Below, in pieces: positions 1 to 6,502 of a stretch of DNA of 6,708 nucleotides (the stretch's first letter is position 1; each line of letters opens with the position of its first letter). Made by a program: the position numbers and the translations under genes. Source of the stretch: Arthrobacter sp. (GTDB lineage: Bacteria > Actinomycetota > Actinomycetes > Actinomycetales > Micrococcaceae); NCBI GenBank assembly GCA_025464545.1, contig JAODMA010000023.1, positions 1 through 6,708 on the forward strand, written 5' to 3'. The notes beneath the pieces are model-generated. The model saw nothing but the letters and a program-made list of their open reading frames with translations. It searched no databases and had not been told where the DNA came from.

Positions 1-1
1 G

Positions 2-328
2 GAGGGCCATGATGGCAACGTCTATCTCGAGTTGCAGGCCGCCAGGCATCCCGGCCGGGTTGATTACAGCAGGGCGCTGCCGGCGGGAGCGCGGGTCGTT
101 GCATATCTGGTGCCCGCGTCCGATGGCACGCCGGTTGGGCGAACGGAGGTTGCGGTAGCAAACCCGGCGGCCGGGCGGCCGGCAGGGCAGGCGCTGCACC
201 TTCCGGCGGGTCCGCAAGGTCTTGCCATCCAGGTCGCGGAGGACAACGTGGTGTGGCCGCTCATCGGGGCGCAGGCGCCAGGGTGCATCGCAGATGCGCT
301 GCCCGGTGGCCATCTCATCGGACAATGA
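2..328 (+). CDS. 3' end of an unidentified protein gene (5' end outside the window)
   Basis: The reading frame is open from the left edge and ends at TGA 326-328, giving 108 visible C-terminal residues. A start at TTG 32 is possible, but the frame is coding-like upstream of it (reading EGHDGNVYLEL), so the gene most probably begins outside the window. The visible part has many Val, Ala, Gly and Pro residues, alternates hydrophobic and polar positions (RVVAYLVPASDG, GLAIQVAEDNVVWPLIG), and has no long hydrophobic helix, which suggests a beta-rich soluble or exported domain. I recognise no family motif. Its stop codon overlaps an ATG at 325 in the frame of the methyltransferase, and the two genes share a strand, so they may be cotranscribed. 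Function unknown. The call as a real gene rests on the open frame, codon pattern and abutment with the next gene. Confidence 0.6.
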   Translation, partial: EGHDGNVYLELQAARHPGRVDYSRALPAGARVVAYLVPASDGTPVGRTEVAVANPAAGRPAGQALHLPAGPQGLAIQVAEDNVVWPLIGAQAPGCIADALPGGHLIGQ

Positions 329-380
329 CAGCGGACCCGCTGCCGTTGGCAGCCGAAGAAGCGAGGCGCGGGCCGCCTCG

Positions 381-389
381 AGGGAGGAG
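381..389 (+). promoter_or_regulatory. Ribosome binding site deciding the methyltransferase start
   Basis: AGGGAGGAG is a strong Shine-Dalgarno match, ending 10 nt before ATG 400. It favours 400 over ATG 325, which has only CATCGGACA directly upstream, and over ATG 418, which would lie too far away. Confidence 0.6.
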
Positions 390-399
390 CCAGGACGGG

Positions 400-1401
400 A
401 TGCGGCGCAGGCGGGGGATGGTGGCGGCGGGATTCTTTCGCGTGCTGCAGGCTGCTCTTCTTCCGGTTGGAACGGTGGGTTACGTGTGGGCCGTCCCGAA
501 ACTGCTCCGCTACAGCCGGCGGACGGGCGTCTCCGCAACGCTGCTCGCTTCGCTCTATACGCGTTACATGCAGCACCGGCTAAAGACCAGGCCGGATGAG
601 CCTGCAGCGCGGCTGCTGACGGCCATGCCGAATGTGTCACGGATGGCCTTCCGGCTGGAGACCACCCCGACGATGACGGCGCATCTCCTGACCGGCCACG
701 TACCGCGGATCTACCGCTATCCGTACGAGGGCGATCCCCCGCTGCGCCATCAACAGACGGCCCGGACCAGCTTTTACGACGCCGCCCTCCGCCGGCACCT
801 TCCCGCCATGGCCCAGCTGGTGGTCCTCGGCGCCGGCTTCGACACCCGCGCCTACCGGCTGCCACCGCAACACCCGGTACGCTGCTTCGAAATCGACCAA
901 CCGCCGACCCAGGCCTTCAAACTCCGGATGTTGAGGAACGCCGGCCTCGCGGACGACAGGGCCACTTACGTGGCCGCCGACTTCCAGACGGACGACTGGT
1001 TCGAGCAGCTGGTAGCGGCAGGCTTTGACCCCGCCCGGCCCGCCTTCTTCCTCTGGGAAGCGGTCACCATGTACCTGGACCGCGCCTCCGTCGAGACAAC
1101 GCTGCGGCGCATCGGCGGGACGGCGCCGGGCAGCGTCGTTGCCTTCGACTACTTCTCCGCGGAGGTGATCAGGTCCCGGTCACCCTTCATGCGCTACGCC
1201 CGGGCCGCGACGCGCTTCGCGGGCGAGCCACTGACCTTCGGGATCGACAACTCTCCCCCGGCCCGGGTGGGCGCCGCAGCCTTCGTCGGGGCATTCGGCC
1301 TGACCCTTGAGGAACACCGGAACTTCGGCCGGGAGACCCGACGGCGGCGGGCCCCGGCCGGCTTCATCACCGCCCTCGTCGGCCGCCCGCCACGGCTTTG
1401 A
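400..1401 (+). CDS. Class I SAM-dependent methyltransferase, LCM / TIGR00027 type, with hydrophobic N-terminus
   Basis: Predicted to transfer a methyl group from S-adenosylmethionine; the acceptor cannot be told from sequence. The 333-residue product has the family's hallmark segments: SAM-binding motif I LVVLGAGFDTRAYRL (about 140-154), the acidic end of strand 2 in CFEIDQP (162-168, E164 and D166), an AADF segment (192-195), and FFLWEAVTMYL (216-226), matching the family's 'EGVTMYL' region. This belongs to the leucine carboxyl methyltransferase-like group (Pfam LCM), many members of which are actinobacterial and uncharacterised. Residues 7-36 are strongly hydrophobic with few charges and follow an RRRR cluster, so a membrane anchor is possible. 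I chose ATG 400 because AGGGAGGAG lies 10 nt upstream. ATG 325 would add 25 residues and form an ATGA overlap with the preceding gene but has no good ribosome site. ATG 418 is also possible. The family is confident; start and substrate are not. Confidence 0.85.
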   Translation: MRRRRGMVAAGFFRVLQAALLPVGTVGYVWAVPKLLRYSRRTGVSATLLASLYTRYMQHRLKTRPDEPAARLLTAMPNVSRMAFRLETTPTMTAHLLTGHVPRIYRYPYEGDPPLRHQQTARTSFYDAALRRHLPAMAQLVVLGAGFDTRAYRLPPQHPVRCFEIDQPPTQAFKLRMLRNAGLADDRATYVAADFQTDDWFEQLVAAGFDPARPAFFLWEAVTMYLDRASVETTLRRIGGTAPGSVVAFDYFSAEVIRSRSPFMRYARAATRFAGEPLTFGIDNSPPARVGAAAFVGAFGLTLEEHRNFGRETRRRRAPAGFITALVGRPPRL

Positions 1402-1469
1402 GCGGACGGCGCAGCAGGACGTGCGGCAAATAGGCTGGGCCGGAAGGTTCCCATCGGCGGGCAGAACGT

Positions 1470-1475
1470 GAAGGA
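1470..1475 (+). promoter_or_regulatory. Ribosome binding site of the small acidic protein
   Basis: GAAGGA lies 7 nt before ATG 1483. It selects that ATG over the in-frame GTG at 1468, which it overlaps. Confidence 0.55.
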
Positions 1476-1482
1476 TGGGTCC

Positions 1483-1722
1483 ATGACTGCAACATACGAT
1501 GCCTCCCGCCCGGTCGAGTCAGATGCTCCCGAAGCAGTAAACGCTGCCGTCCGGGACGCCACCAGCGAACTCAGCGACACGCTCCGCCGCCACGGCATCG
1601 AGGTCGCCTTCGAAGACATTGCCCGGCTGGGGCACTCCGAATCCTGGGACGACGAGGGCCAGCGCTGGGTCCAGGTCACGTGGACGGACGAAGAGCCCGG
1701 CCAGGCCGCGCCGGAAGCCTAG
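1483..1722 (+). CDS. Small acidic protein of unknown function (79 aa)
   Basis: ATG 1483 is preceded by GAAGGA (1470-1475) at a spacing of 7 nt; a GTG at 1468 would add five residues but lies upstream of that ribosome site. The product is rich in Asp and Glu (about 18 acidic against about 6 basic residues), so strongly acidic. A low-complexity N-terminal third (about 1-20) is followed by a probable amphipathic helix (about 20-37), then a segment with mixed charge and aromatics, GIEVAFEDIARLG then SWDDEGQRWVQVTW (about 38-67), that looks like a folded beta-containing core. The tail is Glu/Ala/Pro-rich. There is no signal peptide, membrane segment or metal-binding motif. It lies 81 nt after the methyltransferase on the same strand and converges on rhaB. 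I do not recognise the family. A real gene is supported by the ribosome site, GC-rich third codon positions, and the hairpin directly at its stop codon. Confidence 0.66.
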   Translation: MTATYDASRPVESDAPEAVNAAVRDATSELSDTLRRHGIEVAFEDIARLGHSESWDDEGQRWVQVTWTDEEPGQAAPEA

Positions 1723-1745
1723 GTACCCCGGCTCAGCGTACCTGG
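1719..1745. terminator. Hairpin between convergent genes, candidate bidirectional terminator
   Basis: AGGTAC (1721-1726) and GTACCT (1738-1743) form a perfect inverted repeat around an 11-nt loop (1727-1737). On the plus-strand transcript the stem extends by one U-G and one C-G pair to 1719/1745. It starts at the stop codon of the small gene (TAG 1720-1722) and ends just before the last codon of rhaB (stop at 1747-1749), filling the gap between convergent genes. No U-run follows on either strand, so it is not a textbook intrinsic terminator. In high-GC actinobacteria terminators often lack the U-tract, which makes this placement suggestive. It could also be a chance palindrome. Confidence 0.42.
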
Positions 1746-1746
1746 C

Positions 1747-3297
1747 TCACGGCTTGTTGGCCGGGCTCGCCGAAGGCGACAGCGCTGGCGAAGGCGCCGT
1801 AGGTTGGTACCGCTCCAGGGCCGTGCCGCCTGCGACAATCTTCCGCAGCTCCGCGAGCCCTCCCGCCAGTTCACCGGCGGCCCGCGCCTGGATCAGGACA
1901 TTGCCGAGGGCGGTGGCTTCCACCGGACCCGCAACCACCTGTTTGCCCGTAGCGTTGGCCGTCAGCTGGCAGAGAAGCCGGTTTTGCGAACCGCCACCTA
2001 CAACGTGGACGACGCCGACGCGGCCAGCCGCGAGCCGTTCGGCGTCTCCGATGGCGCGTGCGTAGCCGGCAGCCAGGCTGTCCAGGATGCAACGGACGAT
2101 CGCCGTGGGCTGATCCGCCAGTGTGGCGCCGGTATGCCCGACTGCGGCACGGATCCGTTCGGGCATGTTCTCCGGCGCAGTGAAGGCCGGGTCATCGGCG
2201 TTGATCCAGGGTCCGCCGGGCGGCAGCGCCGCAGCACCCTCCAGCAGTTGGGACAGCGAGAGGGTCAGGCCCTGGGCGGCCCAGGTCCGCTGGCATTCGC
2301 TCAGCAGCCAGAGGCCGCCGACGTTCCGGAGGTAGCGGATGGTGCCGTCGACGCCGCGTTCATTGGTGAAATTGGCCAGACGGCTTGCCTCGGTGAGGAC
2401 CGGATGCTGGAGTTCGACCCCCACCAGCGACCAAGTCCCGGACGAGATATAGGCGAAGTCCCCTGTTTCCGCCGGCACGGCCGCGACGGCCGAGGCGGTG
2501 TCGTGCGAGCCGACGGCGACGACCGGGGTCTGTTCGGGCAACCCGGTCCGGGCTGCGATGGCGGGCAGCAGCGTGCCCATGGTTTCGCCGGGCTGGACCA
2601 GCGGCGGGAACAGGTCCTGCGGCAGGTCCAGGGCGGTCAGGAACTCCGTGGCCCACTCCCCCGCCACGGCGTCGAAGAGTCCGGTGGTGGAGGCATTGGT
2701 GGCCTCCGTCCGGCGGACACCGGTGAGCCGGAACGCGATCAGGTCCGGGATGAGCAGCGCCTGCAGGCCGTCCAGGTCCGGTTCGGTGGCGAGCTGGTAA
2801 ATGGTGTTGAAGTTCAGGAACTGCAGCCCCGTTGTGCCGTACAGCCGGGCCGGATCCAGGCGCTCATGGACCTGCACGACTGCGGCGCGGCTTCGCTCGT
2901 CCCGGTAACTGTAGGGCTGGGCGACGAGCTCGCCGGCGTCATTGACCAGGCCGTAGTCCACGGCCCAGGTGTCGATTCCGATGCTGCTGACCCGCGCACC
3001 GCGTGCCGCGGCCACCTTTGCGGCTGCGGCAAGTCCGTTGAGCACTTCCGCGAAGAGGGCATCGAAGTCCCAACGGAGGCCGCCGCCAGACTCCACCACA
3101 CCGTTCGGGAACCGGTGCACCGTCTCCAGCGTGACACCCGGGACCCCGGCGTTCTCCGTAATCCTGCCCAGGATCACCCGGCCGGAGGACGCGCCGATAT
3201 CAACGGCGGCGAAGACCCTGCCCCCGGACTCCGCCCCGGCCGCTGCCTGGACGGCGTCGGCAGGGACGGTGTCGGCCGCTGGCTGGAGTTCGGTCAT
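1747..3297 (-). CDS. rhaB: L-rhamnulokinase (FGGY sugar kinase family)
   Basis: Phosphorylates L-rhamnulose with ATP to L-rhamnulose-1-phosphate in the cytoplasm, the second committed step of L-rhamnose breakdown. The 516-residue product has the FGGY kinase layout: an N-terminal phosphate-binding loop AAVDIGASSGRV (30-41), GIDTWAVDYG (107-116), the sugar-side segment LQFLNFNTIYQL (158-169), GSHDTASAV (263-271) with D266 as the likely catalytic base, YISSGTWSLVG (283-293), NVGGLWLLSECQRTW (325-339), and the C-terminal ATP-site loop GGGSQN (434-439). GIDTWAVDYG and NVGGLWL fit rhamnulokinase better than glycerol or xylulose kinase. ATG 3297 overlaps the rhaEW stop as ATGA, and the bases before it are pyrimidine-rich (TTCCTCCG) with no Shine-Dalgarno, so translation probably depends on coupling. 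The Val codons at 11, 16 and 28 are GTC, so there is no alternative start before the kinase domain. It has about 25 extra N-terminal residues and a Pro/Ser-rich tail (499-516) beyond the kinase core. Confidence 0.95.
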   Translation of the reverse strand: MTELQPAADTVPADAVQAAAGAESGGRVFAAVDIGASSGRVILGRITENAGVPGVTLETVHRFPNGVVESGGGLRWDFDALFAEVLNGLAAAAKVAAARGARVSSIGIDTWAVDYGLVNDAGELVAQPYSYRDERSRAAVVQVHERLDPARLYGTTGLQFLNFNTIYQLATEPDLDGLQALLIPDLIAFRLTGVRRTEATNASTTGLFDAVAGEWATEFLTALDLPQDLFPPLVQPGETMGTLLPAIAARTGLPEQTPVVAVGSHDTASAVAAVPAETGDFAYISSGTWSLVGVELQHPVLTEASRLANFTNERGVDGTIRYLRNVGGLWLLSECQRTWAAQGLTLSLSQLLEGAAALPPGGPWINADDPAFTAPENMPERIRAAVGHTGATLADQPTAIVRCILDSLAAGYARAIGDAERLAAGRVGVVHVVGGGSQNRLLCQLTANATGKQVVAGPVEATALGNVLIQARAAGELAGGLAELRKIVAGGTALERYQPTAPSPALSPSASPANKP

Positions 3298-5330
3298 CGG
3301 AGGAAGGCTGTGGCGACGCCGGCGTCCACCGGGATGTGCAGGCCGGTGGTGTGGGAGAGTTCGCTGCTGGTGAGCACGGCCGCGGCGTTGGCGACGTTTT
3401 CGGGCAGGACCTCGCGCTTGAGCAGGGTGCGCTGGGCGTAGTACTCACCCAGTTTCTCCTCGTCCACGCCGTACACGGCGGCGCGTTTGGCGCCCCAGCC
3501 GCCGGCGAAGATCCCCGAACCGCGGACGACGCCGTCGGGGTTGATGCCGTTAACCCTGATGCCGTGCTCGCCGAGTTCGGCCGCGAGGAGCCGGACCTGG
3601 TGGGCCTGGTCCGCCTTGGTCGCGGAGTAGGCGATGTTGTTGGGCCCGGCGAAGACCGAGTTCTTGGAGGAAATGTAGACGATGTCCCCGCCCATGCCCT
3701 GATCGATCAGGACCTTCGCGGCGGCCTTGGAGACCAGGAAGGACCCCTTGGCCATGACGTTGTGCTGGAGGTCCCAGTCCTTTTCGGTGGTCTCCAGCAG
3801 CGGCTTGGAGATGGACAGCCCGGCGTTGTTGACCACCAGGTCCAGGCCGCCGAAGGCCAGGACCGCGGCGTTCACCGCGGCCACGACCTGGGCCTCGTCC
3901 GTGACGTCGGCCTGGATCCCGACGGCAACGTCGGAGCCGCCGAGTTCTTCGGCGACTGCCCGGGCGTTCTCCAGGTTCAGGTCCGCGATCACGACGCAGG
4001 CGCCGTCCGCGGCGAGCCGGTGGGCGATGGCCTTGCCGATGCCCGACGCCGCGCCGGTCACGAGCGCGATCCGGGTCGCGTGGGACTTTGGCCTGGGCAT
4101 CCGGGCCAACTTGGCTTCCTCCAGTGCCCAGTATTCGATCCGGAACTTCTCGGCCTCCTCGATCGGGGCGTACGTGGAGATGGCCTCCGCGCCGCGCATC
4201 ACGTTGATTGCGTTCAGGTAGTACTCCCCGGCGACCCGGGCGGTCTGCTTGTCCTTCCCGTAGGAGAACATCCCCACGCCCGGGACCAGCACGATCGCCG
4301 GGTCCGCGCCGCGCAGCGCCGGGGAGCCGGTGTCGGCGTGCCGGTCGTAGTAGGCCTGGTAGTCCTCGCGGTAGGCGGCGTGGAGTTCCTTCAGCCGGGC
4401 CACGGAATCCTCGATGGACGCGTCCGCGGGCAGGTCCAGGACCAGGGGCTTGACCTTGGTGCGCAGGAAGTGGTCCGGGCAGGAGGTACCCAGCGCGCCC
4501 AGGCGCGGGTGTTCCTGCCCTTCCAGGAATTCCAGGACCGCGGCGTCGTCGCTGAAGTGCCCCACGACCGGTTTGTCCGTCGATGCCAGCCCGCGGATGA
4601 CCGGTGCCAGCGCGGCGGCCTTGGCATGCCGTGCGGGTTCCGGCAGGGCGGCGTAGCCCGGGAGCTTCGCTCCGAACGGCGCGGGGGCGCCGTGCTCGGC
4701 GATGTACTTTTCGGCCTGCTCGATGATCCACAGCGAGTTGGCTTCGGCTTCCTCGCTGGTGGCGCCCCAGGCAGTGGTGCCGTGCCCGCCCAGGATGGTG
4801 CCGATGGCCTGCGGGTTGGCGTCCTTGATCGCGGCGATGTCCAGGCCGAGCTGGAACCCTGGACGGCGCCACGGCTCCCAGGCGACCTTGTCACCGAAGA
4901 TCCGCGCGGTGAGGCCTTCGCCGTCGGCGGCTGTGGCAATGGCAATGCCGGAGTCCGGGTGCAGGTGGTCCACGTGGGCGGCGTCGACCAGGCCGTGCAT
5001 GGCAGTGTCGATCGACGGGGCGGCCCCGCCCTTGCCGTGCAGGCAGTAATCGAAGGCTGCCACCATCTCGTCTTCCCGCTCGACGCCGGGGTAGACGTTC
5101 TTCAGCGCCAGCAGCCGGTCCAGCCGGAGCACCGCGAGTCCGGGTTCGGTCAGCGTGCCAAGGTCCCCGCCGGAGCCCTTCACCCACAGCAGCCGGACAT
5201 CCTCCCCGGTCACGGGGTCCTTTTCGGTGCCCTTGGCGGAGGTGTTGCCGCCGGCGTAGTTCGTGTTCCGTTTGTCCGCGCCGAGGCGGTTGGAACGGGC
5301 AAGCAGTTGTTCAACAGCTGGATTCGTCAT
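3294..5330 (-). CDS. rhaEW: Bifunctional L-rhamnulose-1-phosphate aldolase / L-lactaldehyde dehydrogenase
   Basis: The N-terminal domain should cleave L-rhamnulose-1-phosphate to dihydroxyacetone phosphate and L-lactaldehyde; the C-terminal domain should oxidise L-lactaldehyde to L-lactate with NAD+. Residues 1 to about 400 of 678 form a class II aldolase/adducin domain: NYAGGNTSAKG (24-34), PSIDT (105-109), HVDHLHPDS (119-127) with metal ligands H122 and H124, and GGHGTTAWG (181-189) with H183 as likely third His. A linker containing LARMPRPKSHATR (408-420) leads to a short-chain dehydrogenase domain: TGAASGIG (425-432), D450 ending strand 2 (suits NAD rather than NADP), NNAG (501-504), S555, and YSATK (Y568, K572) completing the Ser-Tyr-Lys triad. 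The length fits the fused family, annotated as rhaD, yuxG or rhaEW. ATG 5330 matches the family N-terminus and has GGGGAG 9 nt upstream; the frame continues upstream only within rhaI. It starts 4 nt after rhaI and overlaps rhaB by ATGA. Function is by homology. Confidence 0.95.
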   Translation of the reverse strand: MTNPAVEQLLARSNRLGADKRNTNYAGGNTSAKGTEKDPVTGEDVRLLWVKGSGGDLGTLTEPGLAVLRLDRLLALKNVYPGVEREDEMVAAFDYCLHGKGGAAPSIDTAMHGLVDAAHVDHLHPDSGIAIATAADGEGLTARIFGDKVAWEPWRRPGFQLGLDIAAIKDANPQAIGTILGGHGTTAWGATSEEAEANSLWIIEQAEKYIAEHGAPAPFGAKLPGYAALPEPARHAKAAALAPVIRGLASTDKPVVGHFSDDAAVLEFLEGQEHPRLGALGTSCPDHFLRTKVKPLVLDLPADASIEDSVARLKELHAAYREDYQAYYDRHADTGSPALRGADPAIVLVPGVGMFSYGKDKQTARVAGEYYLNAINVMRGAEAISTYAPIEEAEKFRIEYWALEEAKLARMPRPKSHATRIALVTGAASGIGKAIAHRLAADGACVVIADLNLENARAVAEELGGSDVAVGIQADVTDEAQVVAAVNAAVLAFGGLDLVVNNAGLSISKPLLETTEKDWDLQHNVMAKGSFLVSKAAAKVLIDQGMGGDIVYISSKNSVFAGPNNIAYSATKADQAHQVRLLAAELGEHGIRVNGINPDGVVRGSGIFAGGWGAKRAAVYGVDEEKLGEYYAQRTLLKREVLPENVANAAAVLTSSELSHTTGLHIPVDAGVATAFLR

Positions 5331-5334
5331 GGTC

Positions 5335-6501
5335 TTAGGCTCCCCATCCGGCCTGGTGGCCGCCCTGGCGGTCGGCATTGATTGTTTCCTGGTATCCGCT
5401 GGCGGCGAAGGCGGCCATCGGGTCCGCGGGCAGTCCGCGGGATTCCCGCCATTGCGCAAGGTCGGGGCGGACGTCGGTGTAGAAAGCGTCCATAAGCACA
5501 GCGTTCGCTGCCAGCACGTCGCCTGCGTTCTGCGCTGCTTCGAGGGCCTCTGTGTCGACCAGGAGTGCCCGGGCCGTCATCTCCTGGACGTTGAGCACCG
5601 AGCGGATCTGGCCCGGGATCTTCCCCTCGACGTTGTGGCACTGGTCCAGCATGAAGGCGACGCCGACGGCGGGATCCAGTCCGCCGCCGCGGACCACTTC
5701 GTGCATGATGCGGAACAGCTGGAACGGATCCGCGGCGCCGACGATCAGGTCATCGTCCGCGTAGAAGCGGGAGTTGAAGTCGAACGAACCGAGCTTGCCC
5801 AGGCGCAGCAGCTGCGCCACGATGAACTCGATGTTGGTGCCGGGAGCGTGGTGGCCGGTGTCCAGGCAGACCTTGGCCTTCTCGCCGAGGGCAGCGCAGT
5901 GCACGTAGGAGGTTCCCCAGTCCGGAACATCTGTGTGGTAGAAAGCCGGCTCAAAGAACTTGTACTCCAGCACCATCCGCTGGTCATCTCCGAGGCGGTC
6001 GTAGACCTTGCGCAGCGACTCCGCCAACCAGTCCTGCCGGGCCCGCAGGTTGCCCTGCCCGGGATAGTTCGTGCCGTCCGCCAGCCAGATTTTCAGGTCA
6101 CGGGAGCGGGTCTGGTTCATCACTTCGAGGCACTCGTACATGTGGTCGATGGCCTTCGAACGCACCGCCGGGTCGCTGTGGGTGAGGCTGCCGAACTTAT
6201 AGTCGTCGTCCTGGAACGTGTTGCTGTTGATCGTTCCCAGCTTCACTCCCAGACCGGCGGCGTACTCCGCCAGGGCCGCGTAGTCGTCCGCCTTGTCCCA
6301 GGGGATGTGCAGGGCCACGGAAGGCGCCAGCCCGGTGAGTGCGTGGACCTGGGCGGCGTCGGCAATCTTTTCCTCGATGCTTCGAGGGGTGCCGGGGGTC
6401 GCGAAGACTTTGAAGCGGGTGCCCGAGTTGCCGAATGCCCAGGAGGGCAGTTCGATGCTTTGATGCTCGAGCGTGGTCAAAACGTCAGTGGGGATAGACA
6501 C
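5335..6501 (-). CDS. rhaI: L-rhamnose isomerase, xylose-isomerase-like TIM-barrel subtype
   Basis: Interconverts L-rhamnose and L-rhamnulose in the cytoplasm using divalent metal, the entry step of the pathway. The 388-residue product resembles the shorter rhamnose isomerases of Pseudomonas stutzeri, rhizobia and Gram-positives rather than the longer E. coli RhaA. Metal and active-site residues are in order: E179 (VLEYKFFEP), D214 and H217 (CLDTGHHAPG), D249 and D251 (FYADDDL), D286 (DQCHNVEGK). Their spacing agrees with that recalled for P. stutzeri (E219, D254, H257, D289, D291). The position of the conserved H281 is D241 here (FDFNSRFY, codon GAC at 5781-5779). KIWLADGTNYPGQG (137-150) is another family segment. 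The start is GTG 6501, with AAAGGAG 6 nt upstream and a family-like N-terminus directly after it. Only 1 nt separates it from the rhaM stop, and rhaEW follows after 4 nt, so it is an internal operon gene. Confidence 0.95.
   Translation of the reverse strand: MSIPTDVLTTLEHQSIELPSWAFGNSGTRFKVFATPGTPRSIEEKIADAAQVHALTGLAPSVALHIPWDKADDYAALAEYAAGLGVKLGTINSNTFQDDDYKFGSLTHSDPAVRSKAIDHMYECLEVMNQTRSRDLKIWLADGTNYPGQGNLRARQDWLAESLRKVYDRLGDDQRMVLEYKFFEPAFYHTDVPDWGTSYVHCAALGEKAKVCLDTGHHAPGTNIEFIVAQLLRLGKLGSFDFNSRFYADDDLIVGAADPFQLFRIMHEVVRGGGLDPAVGVAFMLDQCHNVEGKIPGQIRSVLNVQEMTARALLVDTEALEAAQNAGDVLAANAVLMDAFYTDVRPDLAQWRESRGLPADPMAAFAASGYQETINADRQGGHQAGWGA
5340..5345 (-). promoter_or_regulatory. Ribosome binding site of rhaEW, inside the end of rhaI
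   Basis: On the minus strand GGGGAG lies 9 nt before ATG 5330, within the last codons of rhaI. Ribosomes finishing rhaI therefore release next to this site, which favours coupled translation. Confidence 0.5.
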
Positions 6502-6502
6502 G

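Noticed and set aside
64..576. A minus-strand frame across the first gene junction
   Set aside because: It overlaps two plus-strand genes antisense; the composition is random-like, with many Arg, Pro and Cys residues.
1398..1440. Possible promoter before the small acidic protein (TTGAGC and AAATAG)
   Set aside because: The two elements are too far apart for a sigma-70-type promoter, and nothing else supports it.
1804..3441. A 545-codon open frame on the plus strand opposite rhaB
   Set aside because: Antisense shadow of rhaB; composition biased, no family motif, and no ribosome site that stands out.
3550..4872. A 440-codon open frame in another minus-strand frame within rhaEW
   Set aside because: Its product is dominated by Arg, Gly and Pro, typical of a shifted reading of GC-rich coding DNA.
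3336..5381. A 681-codon open frame on the plus strand opposite rhaEW
   Set aside because: It is antisense to a gene with complete catalytic motifs; its translation is Gly/Val/Asp/Gln-rich without recognisable domains, as expected from the mirror frame of a high-GC gene.
5331..5459. Upstream extension of rhaEW to position 5459
   Set aside because: The extension lies fully inside rhaI in another frame, while ATG 5330 has a ribosome site and a family-like N-terminus.
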